The translations under genes and the position numbers were made by a program. Source: Actinomycetota bacterium (GTDB lineage Bacteria; Actinomycetota; Thermoleophilia; Gaiellales; Gaiellaceae). From it: a stretch of DNA of 5,424 nt. Numbering within the stretch: position 1 is the stretch's first letter; every line of letters begins with the position of its first letter. This document shows positions 1 through 5,424 of the stretch, one piece after another. The notes beneath the pieces were generated by a model that worked only from the letters and a program-made list of their open reading frames with translations, was not told where the DNA came from and did no database searches. The stretch covers positions 1 to 5,424 of the forward strand of contig JACCTK010000198.1 in NCBI GenBank assembly GCA_013812465.1. Direction: 5' to 3'.

Positions 1-206
1 CGCAGGCGATCGGGATCGAAGCGCTCGTTGTCGACGAGAATCTCCACCCGCGCCAAGACCGGCTCGGCGAAGAGCTGCACCTCCGGCTTCAAAGTCTGCT
101 CGACCGCGATGAACCGGCCCTCGGGAAGCGCCGGCAGGTCCTCGGCCCCACCCCCGCAGCCGGTCGCGAGCACGACGACGAGCACGGAAACGGCGATCGC
201 CCTCAT
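1..206 (-). CDS. Lipoprotein, N-terminal part (cut by the window edge)
   Basis: Only the first 68 codons lie in the window. The frame opens with ATG, whose last two bases are shared with the TGA of the DUF58 gene (ATGA overlap), so the two are likely translationally coupled. The protein starts MRAIAVSVLVVVLATGC, a short basic start, a hydrophobic stretch and a lipobox-like LATGC with the acylated cysteine at residue 17. A Gly-rich linker (GGGAED) follows, typical of a mature lipoprotein end. The visible mature part contains QTLKPEVQLFAEPVLARVEI, a beta-strand-like pattern that resembles the first strands of extracytoplasmic immunoglobulin-like domains. By position after moxR and DUF58 genes it could play the role that BatD-type proteins play in other MoxR loci, but this is inference from position. 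The family cannot be named from this fragment. Confidence 0.82.
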   Translation of the reverse strand, partial: MRAIAVSVLVVVLATGCGGGAEDLPALPEGRFIAVEQTLKPEVQLFAEPVLARVEILVDNERFDPDRL

Positions 207-1105
207 GCGCGCCCCCGCGTGAACAGCCGCTGGTCGGCCCAGGTTAGGAACGCGAGCACGATCTCCCTCGACTCGTGCGAGGAGAGGACGACCGGATCCA
301 TGTCCCGGGCCCGCAGGTCGTGGAGCAGGTCGCGCAGGCGGGCCCCGTTCGCCTCGCGCAGCCTCCCCACCTCGTCCTCCGAGAAGCGAACGAGGCTCAC
401 GCGTCCGCTCTCGGGATCCGCGAACGGGACGACCGTCCCTCCCACCTCCGGGAAGCTCTGCTCCCAGACCGGGTCCTGGATCACGACCGGGACGATCTCC
501 CAGCGCCGCTCGACCGCGTTGAGCCATTCGTCGTGCGTGGGCTCGTGGAGGAAGTCGGAGAGGACGAAGACGAAGGAGCCGGCAGGAAGGTCGCGACGCT
601 GCGCGACGAGGTGGCCGAGCCCGCGCGCAAGAGTGTCCTTTGGCGCCTCGAACGGTCGCTCGACGTCGGCCAGACCGAGCTCGACCGAGCTCCGCGGCGG
701 GTGCCAGTACGCGCTCCCGTCACCCTCGTCGAAGTAGCCGACGAGGCCGCGCGCCGCCGCCGCGCTGTCCCCGATCACCCTGACCGCCTGTCGAATCGCC
801 TCCGGCTTGCGCAGCCACGGCCAGCTGTCGTCGAAGATCGACATCGATGGACGCCGGTCGCAGAGGACGACGACGCGCGGCGCCTCGTCCGCGTAGTGCT
901 CGCGGACGATGAACTCCTCCGTTCCTCGCGCCAGCGAGAGCCGCGCCGAGGCATGCCAGTCGATCCGGTCGATGTCGTCGCCGGGCTGGTACGGACGAGA
1001 GCCTGCGACGTCGGACCCGAGTCCGCGGCGCATGCTGTGCAGACCCCCGAACGGGAGCCCCAGCACGCGCCGGCGCGGGATCAGCGGGAAGGTTGCGCCG
1101 CTCAA
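203..1105 (-). CDS. DUF58 family protein with degenerate vWA fold
   Basis: Partner of the MoxR ATPase encoded just upstream. The DUF58 signature GSDVAGSRPYQPGDDIDRIDW spans about residues 30-50 (numbered from the TTG at 1105) and is followed by a vWA-like domain. MIDAS-like positions can be seen: DRRPS at 83-87 in place of DxSxS, a candidate Thr at 158 (KDTLARG) and Asp184 in VLSDF. The first MIDAS serine is therefore Arg85. There is no transmembrane helix, unlike DUF58 proteins with two N-terminal helices, so it should be cytosolic. I chose TTG at 1105, which overlaps the MoxR TGA (TTGA) and gives 300 residues. A GTG at 1168 would add 21 Arg/Ala-rich residues lying wholly over moxR and lacking family resemblance. 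No clear ribosome binding site supports either start. DUF58/vWA proteins are generally thought to act with MoxR in protein assembly or maturation; the client here is unknown. Confidence 0.92.
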   Translation of the reverse strand: MSGATFPLIPRRRVLGLPFGGLHSMRRGLGSDVAGSRPYQPGDDIDRIDWHASARLSLARGTEEFIVREHYADEAPRVVVLCDRRPSMSIFDDSWPWLRKPEAIRQAVRVIGDSAAAARGLVGYFDEGDGSAYWHPPRSSVELGLADVERPFEAPKDTLARGLGHLVAQRRDLPAGSFVFVLSDFLHEPTHDEWLNAVERRWEIVPVVIQDPVWEQSFPEVGGTVVPFADPESGRVSLVRFSEDEVGRLREANGARLRDLLHDLRARDMDPVVLSSHESREIVLAFLTWADQRLFTRGRA

Positions 1106-2088
1106 GTGGCCGCGGCGACGGCTGGAGCTTCGAGGTCGGCGCCCGGCCGCGGCGCGAGCTCGAGGCACTGCTCGCGGAACCGCTCGGCGGCTTCCGTCCA
1201 GCCGATCTCGCGCGCCGTGGCGACGAAGCTCGGCGTGAAGACGATCCGATGCATGACCACGGGCAGGAACAGGCGCTCGACGTCGACCGGTGTGACGTAG
1301 TCGCGGCCGTCGAGCAGCGCCCAGGCGCGACAGGCGCGCTCGAGCGAGAGGCTGCCGCGCACGGATGCGCCGATCCCGACGCCGTCAGCGACCCTGGTCG
1401 CGCGTACGAGCTGGATCACCCAGCGGCGGATCGCCGGATCGATGTACACGTCGTGGACGGCGAGGCGGAGCGAGTTGACGTTCTCGAGCGTGACGACCGG
1501 GCGCAGCGAGCGGAGCGGATGGACGCGCAGCTGCTCCTCGACGATCGCCACCTCGTCGTCCTCGCCCGGATAGCCGAGCGCGGTTCTGAGGAAGAAACGG
1601 TCGAGCTGCGCCTCGGGGAGCGGGAAGGTTCCCTCCTGCTCGATCGGGTTCTCGGTGGCGAGAACGAGGAAGGGCTCGGGCAGCGGGCGGGTGACGCCGT
1701 CGATCGTCACCTGCTGCTCGGCCATCGCCTCGAGGAGCGCCGACTGCGTCTTCGGCATCGCACGGTTGATCTCGTCGACGAGGACGACGTTCGCGAATAC
1801 GGGCCCGGGTCGGAACTCGAAGTCGCGATCCTTCTGGTTGAAGACCGAGAGACCGGTGACGTCGGTTGGCTGCAGGTCGGGCGTGCACTGGATGCGCGCG
1901 TTCGTCGCACCGTCGATCGAGCCGGCGAGCGCGCGGGCGAGAACGGTCTTGGCGGTTCCGGGCACGTCCTCGAGGAGCACGTGGCCGCCGCAGAGGAGCG
2001 CGGCGAGCACGAGCTTGATCTCGTCCGTCTTTCCCTTGACGACGGTCTCGACATTGTCGAGAAAGTGGTCGGCTCGGTGGTTTGTCAA
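1102..2088 (-). CDS. moxR: MoxR-family AAA+ ATPase
   Basis: A 328-residue AAA+ ATPase of the MoxR class, full length for the family. The nucleotide site is complete: Walker A EDVPGTAKT at 40-48, Walker B VVLVDEIN at 101-108, sensor 1 in ATENPIEQEGTFPLPEAQ at 144-161 (Asn147), and a sensor 2 region around GASVRGSLSLERA at 240-252 (Arg244), followed by the C-terminal lid. The stretch RPGPVFANVVLVDEINRA is highly typical of MoxR. Such ATPases work with vWA-domain proteins as chaperones or maturation factors for other complexes, and the DUF58 gene directly downstream fits. The start is TTG at 2088, chosen because AGAGGAG lies 8 bases upstream. The nearer ATG at 2096 is out of frame and closes after three codons. 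The upstream gene stops 16 bases before this start; the stop overlaps the DUF58 start. The specific client is not visible. Confidence 0.95.
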   Translation of the reverse strand: MTNHRADHFLDNVETVVKGKTDEIKLVLAALLCGGHVLLEDVPGTAKTVLARALAGSIDGATNARIQCTPDLQPTDVTGLSVFNQKDRDFEFRPGPVFANVVLVDEINRAMPKTQSALLEAMAEQQVTIDGVTRPLPEPFLVLATENPIEQEGTFPLPEAQLDRFFLRTALGYPGEDDEVAIVEEQLRVHPLRSLRPVVTLENVNSLRLAVHDVYIDPAIRRWVIQLVRATRVADGVGIGASVRGSLSLERACRAWALLDGRDYVTPVDVERLFLPVVMHRIVFTPSFVATAREIGWTEAAERFREQCLELAPRPGADLEAPAVAAAT

Positions 2089-2096
2089 CGAATCAT

Positions 2097-2103
2097 CTCC
2101 TCT
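2097..2103 (-). promoter_or_regulatory. Shine-Dalgarno site for moxR
   Basis: AGAGGAG on the minus strand, 8 bases before the TTG start of moxR. It is the only strong ribosome binding site I found among the gene junctions here and it decides the moxR start. The other genes overlap their upstream neighbours and appear to rely on coupling. Confidence 0.75.
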
Positions 2104-2104
2104 G

Positions 2105-2740
2105 CTACCTGCAGCCGAACGACGACCAAACTTTCGTCAGTCCAGCGCGGTCGACGGTCATGTAGGCGAGCGGAGCGCCGCTACGCGCCCCGCGCACGGC
2201 GAGCCGAGCGTCCTCGACACGGCCGCGGGCGCCTACCAGGAACGGTTCCTGTGCTCGACGCCACTCGGCGGGTGCCGCGAGCCGCGCCCGTACGCGAACC
2301 ACAACGCGACCGCGAAGCGAGCAGGTGAGGTCAGTCGCGAACCGAGTCGGCGGGCCGGGAAGGCCCTTCGACGAAAGCTCGATCTGCGAACGCGTGGCAG
2401 CGCAGCTGCGTGCGTGGGCGTAGACGCCCGCAGGGCCGGGAAACGGCGTAGTGGTTCCAACCTCTGCCTGCGCCGGCGAGCGGACGAAAACGAGATCCTC
2501 GCTAGGAAGGGTTGTTCCCGTTCGGACTATGAGATGCGCCGAGCGGGAGCCAAAACGGGTTTTCAACGGCGGGCCTACTTCTATATCGAGGTCACCGACG
2601 CCGCCGTATGCCACCGGCGTGCAGACGAACGTCCGGTCGACGATCCGTGAGGGAGCCGGCATGCTCGATCCGACAGCCACGAGTGCGCAGGCGGAAGTCA
2701 TGCCGACCGCAAGCAGGCGGACTCCAGCGCGCTTCCTCAT
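2105..2740 (-). CDS. Secreted four-cysteine domain protein (third copy)
   Basis: A 211-residue exported protein of unrecognised family. It begins MRKRAGVRLLAVGMTSACALVAV, a basic end plus hydrophobic core, that is, a signal peptide or short anchor ending near residue 27. The rest is a single domain beginning SRIVDRTFVC at 31-40. Mature cysteines are Cys40, Cys113, Cys140 and Cys210, and an RVRARL segment sits near 149-154. The same arrangement occurs in the C-terminal part of the preceding gene product and in the first gene of the window, so the three are paralogous. Four cysteines kept in an exported domain suggest two disulfide bonds (inference). The ATG overlaps the TGA of the preceding gene (ATGA), and the gene ends 16 bases before moxR. 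This copy is the most diverged: the LSGGAASP segment of the other two reads as LPGPPTRF. The function is unknown; a ligand-binding or partner protein of the adjacent sensor is one possibility. Confidence 0.85.
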   Translation of the reverse strand: MRKRAGVRLLAVGMTSACALVAVGSSMPAPSRIVDRTFVCTPVAYGGVGDLDIEVGPPLKTRFGSRSAHLIVRTGTTLPSEDLVFVRSPAQAEVGTTTPFPGPAGVYAHARSCAATRSQIELSSKGLPGPPTRFATDLTCSLRGRVVVRVRARLAAPAEWRRAQEPFLVGARGRVEDARLAVRGARSGAPLAYMTVDRAGLTKVWSSFGCR

Positions 2741-4092
2741 CCGCTCGGCCCGCAGGTGTCGCCGACGAACAGTCGAGCACGCCCGGACTCGTGAGCAGTC
2801 GCAAGCGCGATCGGCTTGCCGAGGACCGTCGAAATCGCGATGGCTGCCTCCCGTATGTCCTCGCGTGCGTAGTAGTAGGTTCCGCCCGAAGGCGTTCGAC
2901 CGCGACGGAGTGAGGTCGGAGCGCGAAAGACAGCTCGGACTCTCACGAAGACCTTGGCCGGCACCACGCAGTCGTACTCGTCGCCGACGGGACTTGCTGC
3001 TCCGCCCGAGAGTCGGGCCGACGAGAGTGACACCCCTGCGTTCGCAGTGCGGCAGGCCGCGCCGAGGAGGAATGTGTTAGAGCTCCCACCGGGGTCGCGC
3101 TGGATGTATGGGCGGCCCGCCGACATGCTCGCGCTCGTGAGCCTTGCTGCCGACGTCCTCGGATCGCGGAAGCCGATGTGGGGCAAGAACCTCCACTTCG
3201 ACGGGTCTGAGAAGTCCCGCGTTCCCGATCGAGCTTCCACGTCGAGCTCGCGCACGCCGCCGGGGGTGATCGAGCACACGACCGTGCGATCGACGATCTT
3301 CGAGGCCCTGGCCGCGGCGCTTGTGCTCTGTCGGCGATCGGCGTTCGTCGTTGGCCCAGACACCGACGCGACGATGAGGCGGTCGAGCTGTCGCTGAGCC
3401 GTGGCGATGAGCTGCGGGGAGGGGTGCCTGGCACCGAAGTAGAAATGGAGAACGATGCGGTGGTCGCCGACCGTCGCTCGGAGCTCGTACTGTCCGAGCG
3501 GTCGCTCGGGTCGCATCTGGTAGCTGTACGAGATCGAGTTCATCGCATCGCGAACGCGCAAGGGCAGTTCATGCTCGGGGAAGAGCTCGTCACTCCATGG
3601 CTCGTACTTCAGACGCAACGTAAACAGCGCGACGATGACGACGCCTCGAGGCGGTAGTTGGAGCAGCGTCGAGTAGGGCAGACCGGACGAGTTGCGGATT
3701 CCGCGGGCGCTGTCCTCGGGGTGGAGCGGGACGTTGGTCGCTACCGCGAGCGCTTGCCGCTCCGGGGTCGCGTCCGAGCCCGTCTGCAGCACCGTCCAGC
3801 CGGGACCGGGGAGAAATCCCGTTCCGATCGGGCCGGGCGCGGCGGTGCCGCTGGGAGCGATCAGCGCACCCAGTCCGACGCCGAGGCCGACTGCGATGAC
3901 GAGCGCAATGGCCAGAACGCCTGTCCAACGAGCCTGGAGTGGCCAACGTCGCGGCGGGGCCGGAGACGGGAGCGGCCTCGGGCGCGACGAGGCGGTCCGG
4001 GCCATCGCGCGCAGGTCGTTCTCGGAGGGTGGCGAGACCTGGCGCTCGAGGCGTGCGAGCAGATCGTGTAGCTCCCGGCGCTCTCGTCTCAT
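2737..4092 (-). CDS. Putative membrane anti-sigma factor fused to four-cysteine domain
   Basis: A 451-residue single-pass membrane protein whose ATG overlaps the stop of the ECF sigma gene, the usual place of an anti-sigma factor. Layout: a short charged cytoplasmic part (1-56, with a helix-like RRERRELHDLLARLERQV and then a Pro/Arg linker); a transmembrane helix at about 57-79; a middle extracytoplasmic domain at about 90-245 containing LPPRGVVIVALFTLR, RPERPLGQYELRATV and ATAQRQLDRLIV; and a C-terminal domain from ASKIVDRTVVC (263-273) to the end with Cys273, Cys347, Cys375 and Cys447. These are the only cysteines in the protein. The C-terminal domain is paralogous to the proteins encoded on both sides. 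The middle domain resembles proteins I associate with sigma genes in Thermoleophilia, from memory only. The cytoplasmic part has no HxxxCxxC zinc motif and is short for an anti-sigma domain, so the anti-sigma role rests on position and topology. Confidence 0.85.
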   Translation of the reverse strand: MRRERRELHDLLARLERQVSPPSENDLRAMARTASSRPRPLPSPAPPRRWPLQARWTGVLAIALVIAVGLGVGLGALIAPSGTAAPGPIGTGFLPGPGWTVLQTGSDATPERQALAVATNVPLHPEDSARGIRNSSGLPYSTLLQLPPRGVVIVALFTLRLKYEPWSDELFPEHELPLRVRDAMNSISYSYQMRPERPLGQYELRATVGDHRIVLHFYFGARHPSPQLIATAQRQLDRLIVASVSGPTTNADRRQSTSAAARASKIVDRTVVCSITPGGVRELDVEARSGTRDFSDPSKWRFLPHIGFRDPRTSAARLTSASMSAGRPYIQRDPGGSSNTFLLGAACRTANAGVSLSSARLSGGAASPVGDEYDCVVPAKVFVRVRAVFRAPTSLRRGRTPSGGTYYYAREDIREAAIAISTVLGKPIALATAHESGRARLFVGDTCGPSG

Positions 4093-4700
4093 CGCAGCAA
4101 GTCCTCCAACGCCTTTCGCGCGCGAGCGCTCCTGGACTTGACGGTGCCGACGCGCGTGTCGAGCACTTGGGCAACCTCCGCTTCGGAGAGCCCGAGGAGA
4201 TGACGGAGCAAGAGCACCTGGCGGAAGTGCTCAGGGAGGGCGGCGAGCGCGTCTCGGACGCCGAGCAGCTCGTCGTCGTCCGAGGCTGACGCATCGACCT
4301 CGTGGAGCTCAGCATGACTGCGCCCACGCGCAGCGTCCACCGCCTTGTGCGCAGCGATGCCGCAGAGCCAGGGCCAGAACTTGCTCGTGGTCTTCAGGTT
4401 CGGCAGCCCCTGCCAGGCGGCGATGAGCGTCTCCTGCAGCGCATCACGGGCATCGCTCTCGTCGCGTAGACGCACCGCCAGGTAGCGATAGAGCAAGGGC
4501 CCGCGGGTCAGGACGAGCTGCTCGAACGCCGCGGAGCTCCCGAGCTGCGCGCGCCGAACGAGCTCGGACTCATCGAACTCGGCACGCGGCGATTCCGAGA
4601 CGCGGCGGTCGACAGAAGGATCCAGGCTCGGCACTCCTTCAATAGTCGCGTCTAGGCGGGCGAAGGTTCCATCGTCTCGGCTCACGTCATTCTGGGACAC
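4089..4700 (-). CDS. ECF-type RNA polymerase sigma factor
   Basis: A 203-residue sigma-70 family protein with only regions 2 and 4, the ECF layout. Region 2 spans about 45-127: ELVRRAQLGSSAAFEQLV, the DARDALQETLIAAW core-binding segment, and the promoter-contacting FWPWLCGIAAHKAVDAARGR. Region 4 spans about 145-200, with LPEHFRQVLLLRHLLGLS followed by the helix-turn-helix EAEVAQVLDTRVGTVKSRSARARKAL. It would direct RNA polymerase to a specific promoter set, often including its own operon. The N-terminal 44 residues are acidic, unstructured-looking and longer than usual for an ECF sigma, so the start is uncertain. GTG at 4700 overlaps the upstream gene by 14 bases; GTG at 4685 lies one base after the upstream stop and gives 198 residues. 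Neither has a clear ribosome binding site. The stop overlaps the start of the membrane protein gene, supporting a sigma/anti-sigma pair. Confidence 0.94.
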   Translation of the reverse strand: MSQNDVSRDDGTFARLDATIEGVPSLDPSVDRRVSESPRAEFDESELVRRAQLGSSAAFEQLVLTRGPLLYRYLAVRLRDESDARDALQETLIAAWQGLPNLKTTSKFWPWLCGIAAHKAVDAARGRSHAELHEVDASASDDDELLGVRDALAALPEHFRQVLLLRHLLGLSEAEVAQVLDTRVGTVKSRSARARKALEDLLR

Positions 4701-5424
4701 AGGGGTTCGCGGTGAAGAGCCTCGTCTTGCCCGAGTCGAAGGTCTCGGCGTAGACGAGCGCCTTTCCGTTCAGTGTTCGAGCCGCCAGCTTGGCTTCGCG
4801 GACGGGGACCTTCGTTGCGAGGAACGAGTCGCGCGCGCGCAGTGAGGCCGGGGAGTCGAGCACGGCACGCACTCGAATGAGGAAACGACGCTGGGTCGAG
4901 CAGTCGAGCTCGTCTCCGAACGGGCTCGCGGCGCCGCCGGAAAGCCCGGCCTGCGAGAGCGGGACACGCGCGTTCGAGCGCTTGCAGGCCTTGGCGTTGA
5001 CGCCGATCGTGGCGGGGACCGGGAGCTCCCTGCGCTGGAGGTCCCGCGCGTACGGAGGGTCGATTCTCGTCGCCGCAGAAGGACTGCCGGCGGTGATCCA
5101 CGCGTAGGCGTAGGCCAGGCTTCCCCATTGCGTGAACGCGTTCGTAGAGCGGCCGGTTGCGACGATCGCGTATGGGAGCTGCTTCCAGCGCGAGCGGCCC
5201 TCGCGGATGCCCAGGCCGGCTCTCGTCTCGATCTCCGGCAGGTCGCCCAGAGCGCCGTGCGCGCAGACGAAGGTGCGATCGACGATTCGCGAGGTGCTGG
5301 GCTTCGACTCAGTGAACGGCTGCCGTAGGAACGAGGCGCCCGCGAAGCCGACGCCGAGCAGGGCAACTACGATCGCTGCGGCAATCAGAGCTGCCGAGCG
5401 CACCCGGCGTGACTTGCGACGGCC
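4687..5424 (-). CDS. Membrane-anchored or secreted four-cysteine domain protein (5' end probably outside)
   Basis: An exported protein of unrecognised family. The frame is open to the right edge and reads GRRKSRR before a GTG at 5403 (238 residues from there). This basic stretch precedes a hydrophobic segment (residues 4-25 from the GTG: AALIAAAIVVALLGVGFAGA) and looks like the true n-region, so the start probably lies just outside the window. After the anchor or signal comes one domain starting SRIVDRTFVC at 38-47, with only four cysteines: Cys47, Cys140, Cys168 and Cys235. It contains LSGGAASPFGDELDC (154-168) and IRVRAVLDSPASLR (176-189), and ends SGKTRLFTANPC. These match the C-terminal domain of the protein encoded after the sigma gene, with about 20 extra residues between the first two cysteines. 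It overlaps the sigma gene by up to 14 bases. Function unknown; it may be a ligand, competitor or partner of the sensor (inference). Confidence 0.83.
   Translation of the reverse strand, partial: GRRKSRRVRSAALIAAAIVVALLGVGFAGASFLRQPFTESKPSTSRIVDRTFVCAHGALGDLPEIETRAGLGIREGRSRWKQLPYAIVATGRSTNAFTQWGSLAYAYAWITAGSPSAATRIDPPYARDLQRRELPVPATIGVNAKACKRSNARVPLSQAGLSGGAASPFGDELDCSTQRRFLIRVRAVLDSPASLRARDSFLATKVPVREAKLAARTLNGKALVYAETFDSGKTRLFTANPCVPE

Noticed and set aside
1106..1168. N-terminal extension of the DUF58 protein from a GTG at 1168
   Set aside because: The added residues (PRARAAAGRRPRSSSRRRGH) are the out-of-frame translation of the moxR 3' end; TTG at 1105 overlaps the moxR stop and keeps the typical TFPLIPRRR start.
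275..1300. A 341-codon plus-strand open frame opposite DUF58 and the end of moxR
   Set aside because: It is antisense to two well-supported genes, has low-complexity Arg/Ala/Asp composition and no domain resemblance.
2089..2104. Possible terminator or separate promoter between the secreted protein gene and moxR
   Set aside because: The gap is only 16 bases, is filled by the ribosome binding site, and shows no inverted repeat or -10/-35 pattern.
1093..2328. A 411-codon open frame on the plus strand opposite moxR
   Set aside because: It lies antisense to a clear MoxR gene, has an Arg/Glu/Asp-biased composition with no recognisable motif, and is the usual third-position GC shadow.
2678..2692. 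Possible lipobox (MTSAC, Cys18) in the secreted protein at 2105-2740
   Set aside because: The -3 position is Thr, the hydrophobic core continues past the cysteine (ALVAVG), and a signal peptidase I type end near residue 27 fits better.
1655..3080. Long plus-strand open frames across the moxR/secreted-protein junction and beyond
   Set aside because: The minus-strand proteins have signal peptides, conserved cysteines and coupled starts; the plus-strand products have no such features and cross gene boundaries.

Overview
This 5.4 kb window is very GC-rich and is coding on the minus strand from end to end. It reads as one compact run of seven genes, transcribed from right to left. Every junction is either an overlap of a few bases or a 16-base gap, so the whole set looks like a single operon. 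Its promoter would lie beyond the right edge. No terminator, RNA gene, mobile element or CRISPR array was seen. The composition, the GTG/TTG starts and the style of the MoxR, DUF58 and sigma proteins suggest a high-GC actinobacterium, most plausibly of the Thermoleophilia type (Gaiellales/Solirubrobacterales). This placement rests on family resemblance only.

In order of transcription: (1) 5424-4687, a membrane-anchored or secreted protein with a four-cysteine domain, its start probably just outside the window; (2) 4700-4089, an ECF-type RNA polymerase sigma factor; (3) 4092-2737, a single-pass membrane protein in the anti-sigma position, with a short basic cytoplasmic end, one transmembrane helix, a middle extracytoplasmic domain and a second copy of the four-cysteine domain at its C-terminus; (4) 2740-2105, a small secreted protein that is a third copy of that domain; (5) 2088-1102, a MoxR-family AAA+ ATPase; (6) 1105-203, a DUF58 protein with a degenerate von Willebrand A (vWA) metal site; (7) 206-1, the beginning of a lipoprotein, cut by the left edge.

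The most interesting point is the repeated domain. Three proteins around the sigma factor share a module that begins with IVDRTxVC, has a central pair of cysteines 27-28 residues apart, then an RVRA segment, and ends with a fourth cysteine. I do not recognise it as a named family. One copy is the sensor-like end of the putative anti-sigma factor and the other two are free-standing exported proteins. The operon then continues into a MoxR-DUF58-lipoprotein module, a class of AAA+/vWA pair linked to assembly or maturation of other proteins. A reasonable but untested model is an envelope-sensing sigma/anti-sigma switch whose exported partners share a fold with the sensor, co-expressed with a MoxR/vWA machine.
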